Of a stretch of 64,000 nucleotides of DNA, positions 44,111-56,080 are shown in pieces. The DNA comes from Zychaea mexicana (taxonomy: Eukaryota > Mucoromycota > Mucoromycetes > Mucorales > Lichtheimiaceae). The position numbers and the translations under genes were made by a program. The notes below the pieces were generated by a model. It was not told the DNA's origin. It saw nothing but the letters and a program-made list of their open reading frames with translations, and searched no databases. The DNA lies in NCBI RefSeq assembly GCF_025766255.1, contig NW_026516763.1, positions 1 through 64,000 of the forward strand. Direction: 5' to 3'. How positions within the stretch are numbered: position 1 is the stretch's first letter; every line of letters begins with the position of its first letter.

Positions 44111-46093
44111 TTATTGATATCGCTGTACAACGACCGTGTTGAGTAAACCTGCCTCCTTCAACGTCTTGTCCATTTCTGTCAGCTCCTTTACTGGGAAAGT
44201 GGTTTGCAACAAGTATGCTCTGCCTGCGGGACGTGTACTATATAACAAAACATGTTTAGGAAGATAAGCGATCAATGAAAATATAACGGTACAGAGGCAA
44301 CGTCAGCAGAGCAACTTACGCATCAATGTATCGACGAACGTCACCAACAGTATGTGTATGATTAAACTTTGCGATCAATCTAAATATATAGCAACAGGTC
44401 ACCCAACATGGCATATTTTGCTTAGTATAATCTATCTCTTTGCCTCTTTTTTAGTCTTCCACCTTCCCCCTTTCCATCGATCTCTTAAGGGCCATCAATA
44501 AGTGTATACCTTGATCCATCGCCAAGACGGATTTGTAAAGATGTTGTCGGTTGTGATTCATCGACTGTGACAGGTGCCTCGGATGATGCGGCTGCTCCAG
44601 ATGACGATGATGATGGGAATGCGCCCGGTGTGCTGCCGCTTTGTTCTGACGACGACCCAGCGGCTGGGCTGCCCAATCGATTACCAGCTCCTTCGAATGG
44701 TTTTGGTGGTGCCTTGGGAGGTGGCACATAATCTTCATCCTGACGACGTGATACGCGTACATCAACAGGTTGGCCATGACGAACGTTCAACAAAGAAAGT
44801 GGTGCGCGTCTATATCAGAAATGAATAATTGTTCCGCCAATTAGTAAAACTTTCCATCTCGTCTTTTTAGTTTACTTACCCGCTGTTTATAGCTGTAAGC
44901 ATCGTTTGATTGGCAGGATCATCGTAACGGTATAATTGGCCATCATCCACGCTGAATCCATCACGCCAAAAAGTCAAATACCGAGTAACCTGTCACCCCA
45001 TAATAATCAGACAGAAAGAAACATTTAAATCAGCACTTTCCCTTTCTCTCTCCCCACCCTTTCCCCCAAGGAAAACGATTGATAAAAGATCTTTTAAACT
45101 TACTGGCTCAAGTGAATCATCTTCGTCTTCATCACTAGGCGCTGTTTGATTGATGACTGATGATGGCTCTTCTTCGCTTCCAAGTTTATAACCAGATCCT
45201 TTAAAGTAGTTAGGCTTGGGTGCGCTGCTGCTTGCCTCTTCTTCAGGCGCAGGTCCGCCTCTACGTATATCAACATTTGATGCAATCAGCTTTTTAACAA
45301 AGACAATATACTCTAAAAAAATCTGTAAATCCAAAACTTACTCTGCTGCCTTTTTAAGGATTTGATTGACAAGGTCATTATGCTTGTTGGGACCTTGGAC
45401 AACCATACCCCTAATGGATGGATATTTTACAACAGATTCTATTATTAGTATCAACGTGGCACTTAATCCACTGCAACGCATTTAACTACCACTGGTGAAA
45501 TATCACTTACGATTTTTCGCCGCCTGCGAAGAAGTTTTGATGCTGATCGTCATCGGATTCGTCATCGTGATCGCCACCTCCTAGATCGCTAAGTGTACGC
45601 ACTTTGGAGCTATATTTAAAATATAAATAATTGTTCTCCCTTGAATTTTATGTTTGAAAAGTGAAGAGAAACTCATACCTGCTCTTTTTAGCTGCTGACG
45701 ACTTTTGAGCTCTCGATGAGGAAGGGGAAGGACCAGCAGCGGCTGACGAAGAAGAAGAACCACCTTGCGCCATGGGCGTACCACCCAATGTTTGTTCGCC
45801 AGTGCCAGCAGAAGCAGCACCAGTGTCTTTTGAAGGACTAGCACCAATACCTTCACCAAACTCATAAAACTGGTTTACGGCAACCTTTATTTTTTTTTAA
45901 AAGAGCATAAAGTATGGTATATGTATGTATTTGAGTCAAAGTGAGTTCTTCAAGTCTTGGTTTCCCCTCTTTTCTTTTTTGATATGCTTACCTTAAGTTC
46001 CCAACCAGCCATTTCTAAAAAGAATTGCGCTTGTTCAGTGGAAGCACCAGTTGTGTCAACAAATTCCTGAATTAGTTCATCGCGGTTTGCCAT
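44111..46093 (-). CDS. UBX-domain CDC48/p97 cofactor, p47/Shp1-like
   Basis: Nine exons (46093-45992, 45884-45679, 45609-45511, 45410-45342, 45260-45104, 44989-44880, 44809-44510, 44379-44320, 44237-44111) give 409 aa. The order UBA-like, SEP, UBX is that of p47/Shp1. The N-terminal UBA-like helix bundle is [20 protein letters not shown] and [15 protein letters not shown]. Acidic and Ser/Ala-rich linkers follow. The SEP domain begins [19 protein letters not shown] and continues [15 protein letters not shown]. The UBX domain at the C-terminus has [20 protein letters not shown] and the [13 protein letters not shown] loop, whose TFP replaces the FPR that contacts Cdc48, ending NTVVVQRYQ. These cofactors recruit the AAA ATPase for ER/Golgi membrane fusion, ERAD and PP1 regulation. 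MANRDEL is chosen as start because it begins the UBA-like domain. Confidence 0.92.
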
Positions 46094-46549
46094 TGTGTGT
46101 GTTCTTTTGCAGAAATGGTTTATGTAAAAAAAGATAGTTAGAAAAAGAATACGCAAGTTGTTGTAATAGAGTACGCGGCGCCGAACTGCTTTCTGAGATC
46201 CATTTTAAGCCAATGAAATTTAGCATGAATCGTGTGCGGCAAGGTTTCTACGCGTGTTGACAAGTTGTAGCTACTTAAAATTTATCAAAGAAATGCATGA
46301 TACCGATGATTGTATACTAGCTCTTTCGCAAAGCGCGTAACGATAGACATGCTTGTAGAGAACACCCGATCTCGTCATGGAGAAAGGATAGAAGGCCCTC
46401 TCGATAGTCTATATCCATAACGCCAAATGTGGAGATAGGAAGTCAATGTACAAAATGCTTCTTGTTACTTTTTTAGTTTTACCATGTATTATAGAAATGT
46501 GGGGTGGGGGTTGGAGGTGTGCTTTTCAATGTAAAACATTCTTTTCCGT
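46094..46549. other. intergenic region between NMT 3' end and UBX 5' end
   Basis: 456 bp: promoter of the UBX gene (GTTCTTTTGCAGAAATGG leader) and 3' flank of the NMT gene. No gene seen. Confidence 0.5.
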
Positions 46550-48560
46550 CTACAACATGACCAGACCAACTTTGTTTCGTACAATGTCCGGACACTTCCA
46601 GTTATAAAGATAATAGTTGAGATAACCATCACCAGGACCAAACTTGAGATCGTCGACGACCAAGGCATTATCCATCAAATCCAGAGCATTCACTACATCA
46701 AATCCTTCCTTCTTTGCCAACACCAACGCATCCCTGATCAGGTCGCTCAGTCTCTTTTTCAAAAACTTGGCTTCTTCGGCCTGATTGCCCTTAAGTTCAG
46801 CGGGTATATCCACGGCATAATAAAACATGTATGCGGCGTTCAACGTCGAATGCTTCGGGTTGCCAATGACGGAGCTTGGCAACGAGTAGAACGAAAACAT
46901 GTCGGTGATCTTTTTCGTCTCTGGGTTCTACGTATCGTATTTTTGGAAATGTTGGTATATATGTATGTGTAGCATCCCTCTCTTTCTCTCACTCAATGTA
47001 ATAAGTTCCATCTCTAAATTTTACCTCTACAACATAGCCCCAGACAACGTCCTTGTGTGGCATAACCCAATGCTTAACATCGTCGTCCGTTTCGAATACA
47101 GGTGCCATATCGAATCGATCCAAATAATTGTTCAACAGTTCTCGCACTTGAGGCGCATCCTGCTCACGCATCTCACGCAAACCGGAAAGAGCAGTTTGTT
47201 CAGACACCTTGTAATGTTTGATCATACGTGCAAGCGTCCACTTTTGTGGGATTCGCGAAAAGTTGCATTCGACGAGTTTCTTTGGGTTTAATGATCGGTG
47301 GTAGTATCTAAAACGGTAGTTTCGATTTCACGTCGTTGAACCATTTAGTATCTCTCTCTCCTCTCTCTTTCTCCGTTTCCCTCTTGAAAACTTTAGTAAG
47401 AAATTTACCTGCATGTTGCGACAGGCTTTGGCAATACAGAGCCCGAAGTATAGACTGCTTGGAAGATACCTTCCAGATGACTGCGACGTGTAATTTCACG
47501 GATCAGCACAGGTGCCAACCGCTTTGAACGCAGTTTCTTGTGAACGCATAAAAAGTTGATCTCGGTCAATGGCTGCGTGCTATAAACAATATGTAGTGTC
47601 AATCTCTCGCGCTCCTCTCGAGAAAACATATTTGATTCCAGGAAAAAAAAAGGACGGACTTACGTTTTAAAAGTTCGCATGTCGGCAGGAATACCACTGA
47701 TAAATGCGACCAGCTTTTTGTTTGAAGCAACACGAACACCTACGTGCCACGACTTTCTCCATTTAGGTGGTTGCAATGCCCTGTCATGTTCAAATATAAT
47801 CACATCAATATTTTCTATCGTTCTCAATATTATATATATAGATGACCACCCTTCATCTTTTATATAATCACATACCACTTTAAGAATGCTGCCGAGTAAT
47901 CGAAACGGAACTGAGCATCGTCGTCTTCGACATAATTGAATGTCAACAGTTGATACAATTCCTTGAGTTCGGCCTCATTGGTCAAATCAACTTCACACCA
48001 TTCGAAATCTTTGGGCAGCGGTGGTGGATCCTTAGAAACCTGATCAACAGGAACAGAAGGTTCAATGGGTCCCACATCCGTAATTTGTTCACCTGAAGTT
48101 TTGTGTCAATTAACCCAGTTCAAACGCGAAACATGTAGTTAAAAAAACCAAATGTTCTTTTCCCTCCACCCTTTTACTTTTTCAAGCACTCTCTGGACTG
48201 TTTCCCACTCTCAAAACCCCCTTCCCACAGCCCAGACAAATTGTATACAATACCATATTGAGGAACAGGTTGAGTGTTCCAGAAACGGTGATCGCCCATG
48301 GATTTAGCCGACGACGCACCACCACCACCAGGCACCATTCCCGCTTCTTCCATTAAAGCGAGATTTTTCATCATGTTTTGCAATTGAGCGCGAAGTTCGG
48401 CTTGTTTTTTACTATCGGGCGCGCTGCTGTTACCAGCTGACGAAGGCGCTTTGCCATTCAATTGGTCTTGGACCTGTTTCTTTTGCGCTTTTGTGACAAC
48501 CTTGTCTAACTTGTTGGTAAGTTTGGTAATATCGTCCTTATTCTTATCGTCTTTTGACAT
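46550..48560 (-). CDS. NMT1: glycylpeptide N-myristoyltransferase
   Basis: Transfers myristate from myristoyl-CoA to N-terminal glycines, an essential cytosolic enzyme in fungi. Six exons, 48560-48254, 48092-47876, 47780-47664, 47579-47409, 47307-47025 and 46927-46550, give 490 aa. The N-terminal about 90 residues are charged and low-complexity (Lys-rich, then [18 protein letters not shown]). Family landmarks: [41 protein letters not shown] (acyl-CoA and catalytic region), [20 protein letters not shown] (CoA phosphate contacts), and the C-terminal signature [16 protein letters not shown]. The protein ends GLVML; the free C-terminal carboxylate acts in catalysis in this family. Frame continuity is perfect through five GT-AG introns. 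It lies directly downstream of a divergent promoter shared with the RCF2-like gene. Confidence 0.95.
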
Positions 48561-49316
48561 TTTTTCCTTGAGGGGTGTGTGTGGTACTTTTTTATATACG
48601 AAAATGGGCAGCAGAAAGAAAGGTTTGTACCACGAGACACTCAAGACACTCAAGAAAAAAAGAATCCACGTCGGCACACCCAACTGATGATTGTGATATC
48701 CGAATTAGGAAGGCATCAGCGCTTTTTCAAAAGGTCCCCCTGCATGGCAAAAAACCGAGTGACAGTATGGCCATGGTAACTATTCATGAGATCAACGGGA
48801 GAGAGGGAGAGGGAGAGGAGTAAGTTGCATAATAATAGATGAACAAAGTGGAACCTTCTTCGAGGTGTCGATGATGAAAGAAATCTTTCCAAGGTATTCG
48901 GTGCAGTTCGTGGAGAAACGTTTTGGCGGTTCCTTTTCCGTTCGATTCCTAAAAGCAGGTAAATCCACAAGAGGGAATTATCAAAAAAGTTATAAATCAT
49001 CAGCCCAGAATTTGTTCAAAGCACATGCCGAGAAGAAGAAGCCAAAAGTATGTATCCAAGTGTGCTCCCCTAGAAGCATAGTGGCATATACTTCTTCCGT
49101 ACGAACGGATTGCGTCAAGAGTGAAACGTAAGGATGACGCATAGCAACGTATGCTTTTCTCTCTGCTACAAACATCCGAGGTACCCCGAGAAAGGGACAC
49201 CGGTCCTGCATTCTATTTAAAAAAAATCACGCAATCTATTCTCTTTTTTTCTTCCCCCGCTTTGTTCGCTTACAAAAACAACAACAACAACTACAACTAC
49301 AATAACTATTACAACT
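48561..49316. promoter_or_regulatory. divergent intergenic region, NMT / RCF2-like
   Basis: 756 bp between divergent start codons. A TATTTAAA at about 49210-49217 lies 100 bp upstream of the RCF2-like ATG, followed by a CT-rich initiator and an AACAACAACAACTACAACTA leader. Open frames in between on both strands have no domain. Confidence 0.5.
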
Positions 49317-50234
49317 ATGCCTGGTATTCATTTGACAAGAGGTCAAGAAGAAAAACGTGATGCCCTCGGTTTTTCTGCAGGTCTTCAGGGCGCTGCTCTT
49401 GGTTTGGGCATTGGTGTTGTCGCAACCATTGCCACATTCCGTCGATCGCCCGATTTCAGGGCCTTGGGTCGACCCATTCAGGCTATCCTTCCAACTTCAT
49501 GTAAGCAAACCAGGTTGTTGATTTGTGCTATTATATACTGGGTCATATGGAAGGAGGGGAGAAAGAAGAAGAAGGAACAGGGGGAAAAGAAGAGAATACA
49601 TGTGCCTGTCTATATGTAGTATGAAATGCACTCTCTAATACTTGGTAATGATTAGCAACGGTGGCAGGATACTTGTTTGCCTCGGATCGTGCTACTAGCC
49701 AATACGAAAATGAAACGCTTGGATACATGGACGAGGCGATGTATGACCATCTACAGAAAAGCGAGTCTGTAGTGGAGCACAAGAGCTCTTCTGATAAGGC
49801 ATTGCATTATTTGAATGACAACCGTTGGACGGTCATTGGTAGGTTATCTTCTTTTAGTTAGTTGGAGAGTGGACTTGGCAAAAAGAAGATTCGGTTTAGT
49901 TGTTGTAGTAGTAGTGGTGGTGTTTTTAAATGAGAGAGAGAGAGAGAGAGAGACTAACTTGGATTTGGAAACAGGGGTTTCTTGGGCTGCATCGATGGCG
50001 GGTGCTCTGGGATATAGTTTCTCCAACCGATATCTCACGACACAACAAAAGGTTGTGCAGGCGCGTATGTATGCACAAGCAGTAACGCTGGCGGTGCTGA
50101 TGGCATCTGCAGGCTTGTCGATCTACATGGGAGATGATAAAAAGTCGCACAAGGAGGTGCCCGATGCACAGCTGCGTGCTGTGTTAGAGTTGCCCGTTGA
50201 ACAGGATAAGGCTGTGGTTGCTCATCAACACTAG
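49317..50234 (+). CDS. HIG1-domain mitochondrial protein, RCF2-like
   Basis: Three exons, 49317-49500, 49656-49838 and 49975-50234, encode 208 aa. The C-terminal half carries a HIG1 domain: NRWTVIGVSWAASMAGALGY is the first membrane helix, RYLTTQQKVVQARMYAQAVT the conserved loop with its QxxxxxR-like pattern, and LAVLMASAGLSIYM the second helix. The N-terminal half has two further hydrophobic stretches (GLQGAALGLGIGVVATIATF and VAGYLFASD). This four-helix layout with a C-terminal HIG1 domain matches yeast Rcf2, a respiratory supercomplex factor that modulates cytochrome c oxidase in the inner membrane; Rcf1/HIG1A proteins are shorter. Intron 2 carries a (GA)11-like run at about 49932-49953. 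Confidence 0.85.
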
Positions 50235-51586
50235 ATTTCCACTACTACTACTGCTACTATTACCACATAGAAACAGTCCTCTTACTTAACATTACTACCA
50301 TCGCTCTTTCCTTCTAAACACCACCTCTTCAACCCACATTGTCATTATTCTAATACACACACTTACACACAACATTCATCCACTGCCAATGAACACTACA
50401 TCCTTTCATTATTTCATCCTTGTACACAGATCCACCCTCTTCTTCTTTCTAAAATTGTTAAAATCTGCATGGAAAAAATTAAAAGAACAAAGCCAAATGT
50501 GTTCATCATCCCGATAAACATGGCCAAAAAAGAACAAGGCTGCATAATTACACGTGGCTGTAGAAGCTCACATTCTCTTCTTTTCTATTGTGAGAAAGTA
50601 CCATTTTCATATAAGATCTTGGTCGATCCCTCTCCGACCCCACTCTATCCATAAACAATTCACACTGCTCTCCCCCCCCACTCCCCACTTTCCTCTCCTT
50701 AAACTACCACCACCCTCTCTTTTTTTCTTAAATCACACAAACCTTAATATTTTTATCTGTTGACCACATGCGCATCCCATCATTAGATCCACTACTACAG
50801 AACTGATGTACATAGTCATTTCAGCCCCGCAATAAAACAATACAACATTACACTTTAATGATCCTTTTACTGCCAAAAACGATATGGTTTAAATAAGCGG
50901 ATATATTTATATATTTCAAAGGCGTGTAGGGATAAGATATACAACAAGATTTTTTTCTGGGGGGGGGTTACTACTGCTATGTATGTGTATGTATGTATGT
51001 GTGTGTTATATATATTACACATGTGCTTGGATATAGTATATGGATAGATGGTGTGAATGATGATAATAATAACAATAATAATGAAGAACTCTAGGAGCGT
51101 GGAAAAAAAATCAAAGTGTGTAATTTGGGTGTTATATATGATAATAGTAAGTGAAATGGATATAGTATAAAAGAAGTTGCGATAATGGGATTTGGGGGAG
51201 GGTGTTGTTTGTATAACAAACGCGAGTTAGTTTTGGTTTTTTTTTTCACCCGCGCTTTAGGGAAGAAAAAGGCTAAGGTAACAATAATATATATGCGTGT
51301 GTGTGTGTATGTGTGTGTGGTAATAAGGAAAAAGGAAGTTTCCGCATAAACAAAATAAACGGTGTGTGAGGGGGGTGGGGTTTACGGATCAACATACAAT
51401 ATAGGAAAAGCATACAATATAGCATGAGAGTGAATGCGTGTATATAGGACTGCTGTAGAGGCGATATAGAGAGAGAGAGAGAGAGATAGAGAAGAAGAGA
51501 GTTGAGATGTACAGTACATGGGAAATGTAATGAAGTGTGTTGTGTATATTGTATGTGTATATGGAAAAGTAAATAGAATGTTGATC
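50235..51586. other. convergent 3' flanks with simple repeats
   Basis: 1.35 kb between the RCF2-like and STE12 stop codons. It holds CA/CCACC-rich sequence (50240-50760), GTAT/TGTG repeats (about 50978-51010, 51295-51320) and a (GA)n tract (about 51470-51487). No gene. Confidence 0.5.
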
Positions 51587-53827
51587 TTAGTAGTGAATGA
51601 GGGCATCCGTGGGTCGCATGGTTGTGCTGTCGGAGGCATAACCGGACGACGATGACGAATAGTCGAACGGTGTAGAAAAGTCATCAAAGTAAACATCATT
51701 GGGCGAAACGTGTGCTGGGTGCACATACGCCATGTAATCAAAGTTGTTGCCGCCACCACTACTGCCATTGCTATTATTATTGTTGGCGGGCGTTGTGGAT
51801 TCAGGCATCATGCTGTTGCCGGTATTGTTGTGGTACCATGGCTTGTTGTTGTTATGGATAGGCGAATGATGATGTTGTTGCTGCTGCTGCTGCTGCTGCT
51901 CCCAATCCGACTTTACCCAGTCAAGAGGCTGGTTACCGCTGAGAAGCATCGGAGGTATTTGAGTTGCTACAGTTGCTGTTACTGGCATAGCATCGTCTGA
52001 AGAGGCTGTAGTGGATGAAGAGAGTGATGCCACTGGCGCTGGTCCTCCGGCATGATGATGATGATGATGATGATGGTTATCTTCAAGCCATTTGAAATCA
52101 TCATCGTCGGCTGCTGCTGTTGCGTTGTTGTGGTGATACGCCAGGCTTGGTGCAGATGATTTGACTGGCGAAGAATAGCACGAAGACGACGTGGACGAGT
52201 AACCCGAGTTGCTGAGAAATGCATCGCCCCAAGGTCGACTCCATACAGTTGATGTGGTGGTTTTGATAGAATCAAGGTGATGATGATTGCTATTGTTACC
52301 ATAGTAACTGTTGCTACCATAGTTGCCATGATAACTGCCACCGGCGGTAGCTGTTGCTGATGTAGCGTGATGATGATGATGATGATGGTGCTTTGTCGAC
52401 GACGACGACGACGACGTGGCGTTGTGATTATTATTTCCGCCAGCGCCGCCGTTACCGCTATTGTTGTTGCTGTTGTTATCACCACCATTGTCGCCTTTTG
52501 AACTTGCAGTGAAAGGTCGCTGACGCCGTTCGTGGGTCTTTTTGTGCTGCGCCAAGTTATCGGATCGAGAGAAGCGTTTGCCGCACAAGCCGCACAAGTA
52601 TGGGCGTTCCATTGTATGCGTTCTCAAGTGACGCTTCAAGTGCTCCAACCGTTTAAATAGTTTGCCACATGAGTTGAGTGGGCAAGTGTACAAACGGGCT
52701 GTATCGTCATGTTGTTGTTGATCACGATTGCTATAGTATCGTACAGAAGAGCCGTCTTGTTGATGGTCGGACCCACACGTCGTCATATGGACCGAAGAGG
52801 TCGAGGAGGATGGAGAAGGTCGTAAACCATTGGGTTGTTGTGACGATGCTTGCTGTTGATGACACACAGTACGGCGCCGCCGTTGTTTGTAAGTTGGCGC
52901 ACCTTCAAACAGCGAAAAGTGGCCAAACACGCTCGACGCTTTGCGGATAGCCGAGTTTTCCTTGGGCAATGGTCGAGTGTCAATGTCCATGGATTCCGTT
53001 GGCTGCTGCTGCTGCTGCTGCTGCCAAGCGGACAAAAGTGGGGCTGAATAAGAAGAAGAAAGTGGACGAGGCAAATCATCTGTTGCTGCCATGATGGGCG
53101 TCGATGAAGAGGGTGTCGGTTGATGCTGATAGTAAGAACGCCGATCAGCCGCTGTGGTAGCCGCACCATTCAAACAAGCATCCAACTCGAGATCACTGAG
53201 CAAGTTCTTGCGAAACTCATCAAACATGGCCTGGGTGGTATCGAGCGAGATGGACACTGCAGGATTAGCAACGGCAATCGACGTGGGCTCCACACCCAGC
53301 TTTTCCCGCTTGAGGTCGCGTTCAAGCGCATCCAAGAACAAGCGATCGTGAGGGACCGAGAACCAGTTGAACACCTTTTGCTTCTTTTGCGTGCGGATGC
53401 AGTTGTGTTTGTACAAGAGGTCCAGAAAGCTCGATTTGGGCTCTTCGAGTGTGGCGTCGGCGCCGGGTTTGAGGTTACGCAAGTCGCTAAAGATGCCTTC
53501 TTCAAACTTTTTCAGGTTTTGAATGGGCCGTCCAAAGGCATGGAACCGAAACACCAGGCTGCGGACAATGTCTGTGCCCGAGATGAAATATGAGTTGTTC
53601 CATTGCACGCATGAAATGTAGTCGCCGATGGGCAGTAGGTGTTTCTTGATCGGTGGCTCGTCGCTAGGCACGTTCCATTCGCTGGGTGCGGTTGCCAAGA
53701 AGTATTTGAGTTGATTGATCATTTCAAGTCGTTCGTCGACATCTTCCTCGGTTGGAAACGGAAGTGTGTTGCCTTCTTGAGCTGGTTGTGTCGCTGCTGC
53801 TGTTGTCGTTGTTGTTGCTGTAGCCAT
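51587..53827 (-). CDS. STE12: STE12-like transcription factor (STE homeodomain plus two C2H2 fingers)
   Basis: Single exon, 746 aa. After a Thr/Ala-rich start, residues about 32-150 form the STE domain: ERLEMINQLKYFLATAPSEW, LPIGDYISCVQWNNSYFISG, VFRFHAFGRPIQNLKKFEEG and KKQKVFNWFSVPHDRLFLDA. Two C2H2 zinc fingers lie at about 379-433: CPLNSCGKLFKRLEHLKRH and CGLCGKRFSRSDNLAQHKKTH. This combination is found in filamentous fungal and basidiomycete STE12 proteins, not in S. cerevisiae Ste12. It acts downstream of the pheromone/invasive-growth MAP kinase. The C-terminal 300 residues are low-complexity: poly-His (CAT runs), poly-Gln, poly-Asn/Gly and poly-Ser, coded by trinucleotide repeats at 51880-51900, 52049-52074 and 52369-52390. 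The absence of introns is unusual beside its neighbours. Confidence 0.93.
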   Translation of the reverse strand: MATATTTTTAAATQPAQEGNTLPFPTEEDVDERLEMINQLKYFLATAPSEWNVPSDEPPIKKHLLPIGDYISCVQWNNSYFISGTDIVRSLVFRFHAFGRPIQNLKKFEEGIFSDLRNLKPGADATLEEPKSSFLDLLYKHNCIRTQKKQKVFNWFSVPHDRLFLDALERDLKREKLGVEPTSIAVANPAVSISLDTTQAMFDEFRKNLLSDLELDACLNGAATTAADRRSYYQHQPTPSSSTPIMAATDDLPRPLSSSYSAPLLSAWQQQQQQQPTESMDIDTRPLPKENSAIRKASSVFGHFSLFEGAPTYKQRRRRTVCHQQQASSQQPNGLRPSPSSSTSSVHMTTCGSDHQQDGSSVRYYSNRDQQQHDDTARLYTCPLNSCGKLFKRLEHLKRHLRTHTMERPYLCGLCGKRFSRSDNLAQHKKTHERRQRPFTASSKGDNGGDNNSNNNSGNGGAGGNNNHNATSSSSSSTKHHHHHHHHATSATATAGGSYHGNYGSNSYYGNNSNHHHLDSIKTTTSTVWSRPWGDAFLSNSGYSSTSSSCYSSPVKSSAPSLAYHHNNATAAADDDDFKWLEDNHHHHHHHHAGGPAPVASLSSSTTASSDDAMPVTATVATQIPPMLLSGNQPLDWVKSDWEQQQQQQQQHHHSPIHNNNKPWYHNNTGNSMMPESTTPANNNNSNGSSGGGNNFDYMAYVHPAHVSPNDVYFDDFSTPFDYSSSSSGYASDSTTMRPTDALIHY

Positions 53828-54796
53828 TTAAAATATATATTATTATGTGTTGGAGGTAGAGGAGGAGAGTTGTTACTGTTGCTGAGAGTGGGACACTAAG
53901 TGAAGACGAAGATGTCTAATAAATAGAATAAAATGGATAATACAAGAGAAAGAGAGGGCAGATTGATAGTTAGCAACGGGTGAGATCAAGTTTATGTTTA
54001 TATATACAACATATTTAATAGCAATTTATTAGGCCCTCTCTCTTGCCCTCTCTCTTAGCGCGCATATAGCAGAGCAGTATAGAGAGGGAGAGCGTGGGCA
54101 GGAAAAAGGCGGGCCCGATAATAGGGCAGATGCAATCAATAAATTGCATCTCATCAGGAGTTGTTGTTGTTGCTGCTGATGCTATGAGAGTAGGGTATGT
54201 GTACTTGCCTTGGTTGGCTGCTAATGCTGTGCTGCTACTGCTGCTGCTGCTGCTGCTGCTTCTAAAATGTATCTAGCACCACACGCGTTGCGCGTTTAAA
54301 CTTTTCCTTTTTTCTTTTGGAAGAAGAGAGAGAAGAGAGAGGGTAGAAAGAAAGAGTAAGGAAGAAGAATCTTCCTTTTGGGGGTGGCCCTTCTTATATG
54401 CTTTGCAGCGGGCACGAGAGAGTGGAAACAAAAAAAAAATCTTTTTTTGCTGCTATCTAGTAATAGTCATCGGGCCCTATTGTTTACAAAAATGGTCCCC
54501 CTTCAAACACTTTGCTATGTGCAACCTCAACATTTTTTTTTTCCCTCCAGCAAGTGTATCAGAAAAAACTCTTTTTGCCGTGTGGGATACATGACGTCAA
54601 GTCCGACAATGGGCGAGACGATTTCATGCGCAGATTCTCTTTTCCCTCTTTATTACTTCTTGTCCAGCCTCCCCACCACAGAACCCCACATCGATCTTAT
54701 AACCAAAAAGAAAAAACAAGCGAGCGTGCAATAAGAAAAAAGAAGCTAAAGAAGCAGATTTGACCCGCCCAAATATATATATTATAAGCACAAAGC
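53828..54796. promoter_or_regulatory. divergent promoter region, STE12 / fasciclin gene
   Basis: 970 bp between divergent start codons. Contains a (CTG)n run at 54231-54260, a perfect CRE-like TGACGTCA at 54592-54599, and TATATATATTATAA at about 54774-54787 close to the fasciclin ATG. AT-rich TATA-like sequence (AAATATATATTATTATG) lies just upstream of STE12. Confidence 0.5.
54592..54599. promoter_or_regulatory. CRE-like palindrome TGACGTCA
   Basis: Perfect 8-bp ATF/CREB-type bZIP site, about 200 bp upstream of the fasciclin ATG and 765 bp from the STE12 ATG. Function inferred only from the motif. Confidence 0.35.
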
Positions 54797-55468
54797 ATGA
54801 GGATGATCCAATCGTCTCTTTTGCTACCCGTTCTAGCGCAGCTCATCCTCATCATCCTAGCATTAGCATCCTTGACCGTCTCATCATCCGTTATGCAGGA
54901 GAAAAAGAAGGACTCACTATCATCCTTCTCTTCGTCGTCGCACTCGCTACTACAGCAACGTGGGCCGCAGCTCTTGTATAATCCAAATGCACCCGATTAT
55001 AGATGTCCCGAAATCCAACAGTCCTTGTTTGACAAACTCGCAGTCGATGCCTCGCTTTCCACCTTCATGAGCGCTCTAACGCAAGTCGAGTCTGTTCTCA
55101 AGCTGGTCAACGATTCCCAACTTGATCCGCCATTCACTGTATTTGCGCCCATCAATTCTGCATTTACCGAATTCAATGACAATGATGGCGACGATAGGAT
55201 GCATTCGAATCTGGAAGCGTTTCTGCGCAACCACATGGTGCCAAGCCAGAAACTCAGTGTGGAGCAGTTGCAACGCACGCAAACATTGGATACAATGCTC
55301 GACGATAAGGATGATGAAACAAAAACGACAATCCAAGTCAAGTATCACTTTTTCAGCCATCGAGTCGAGCTGAACGGCGTCGCAGAGGTGGACACGGACC
55401 ACCCCATTATGGCCGACAATGGGGTTGCCTACAAGATCAACAAGCTGCTACGGCCAGCAAAGCCCTGA
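54797..55468 (+). CDS. secreted single-fasciclin (FAS1) domain protein
   Basis: Single exon, 223 aa. A long hydrophobic N-terminal segment (SLLLPVLAQLILIILALASL) is a signal peptide or signal anchor. After a Ser-rich spacer comes one FAS1 domain (about 80-220): SLFDKLAVDASLSTFMSALT, then H1-like PPFTVFAPINSAFTEFND, LEAFLRNHMVPSQKLSVEQL, and the H2-like end IMADNGVAYKINKLL (the usual NGVIHxID region). FAS1 proteins are extracellular or cell-surface adhesion proteins; there is no GPI signal at the C-terminus, which ends soon after the domain, so it is probably secreted or membrane-anchored at the N-terminus. Divergent from STE12; the following 3' region is C-rich. Confidence 0.85.
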   Translation: MRMIQSSLLLPVLAQLILIILALASLTVSSSVMQEKKKDSLSSFSSSSHSLLQQRGPQLLYNPNAPDYRCPEIQQSLFDKLAVDASLSTFMSALTQVESVLKLVNDSQLDPPFTVFAPINSAFTEFNDNDGDDRMHSNLEAFLRNHMVPSQKLSVEQLQRTQTLDTMLDDKDDETKTTIQVKYHFFSHRVELNGVAEVDTDHPIMADNGVAYKINKLLRPAKP

Positions 55469-55934
55469 TCATCATCCCCTCCCCCCCACACCCCAAAGTA
55501 CCCAAAGAAGAAGGAGAATAGCCTCCTTATTCCTTACACTCTCAAGTCTAACAGTTGATGAACACGCCCCCTCCCTCCCCCTCCCCCAAAGGCAAAATAA
55601 CACAAAACCACTATGGACTGTTTTGAATTGCTTGTACCACATGTTGTCCTTCTCTTTTTCTTTCTCGGCAATCTGCCGACGAATTTACTATGTGTGTGGC
55701 GCATCGCCTTGTCCAAAATTGGGCATTCCAGTTGTGATCCGAAAAGAAAAAAAGAAAACCTTGTGTACATGTTTGAGATTTTATTTGCATGATGATGATG
55801 CTGCTACTACTACTACTGCTGCTGCTGATGATGATGAGGATGATGATGATGATGTACTAATGGCAGTAATAACAGTGGTAGTACTACAGTAATTATAATA
55901 ACAAGCGTGGTAACCCAGGACCAGGACCAGGACC

Positions 55935-55966
<32 letters not shown>

Positions 55967-56080
55967 CAATAGCCGCAGCAATCACGGTAACAATAATAGT
56001 AATAGTGGTAATAACTTTACGTTTTTCTGGAAACATAGGCTGCTCTTGCTGCCGCTGCTGCCGCCGATGACGCCGACAAG
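55469..56080. other. convergent 3' flanks with trinucleotide repeats
   Basis: 610 bp between the fasciclin and ankyrin stops. It contains CCCTCCCCC tracts, (GAT)n and (CTG)n runs at 55788-55855, and (CCA)n/(CAA)n at 55933-55968. ORFs here are products of these repeats. Confidence 0.6.
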
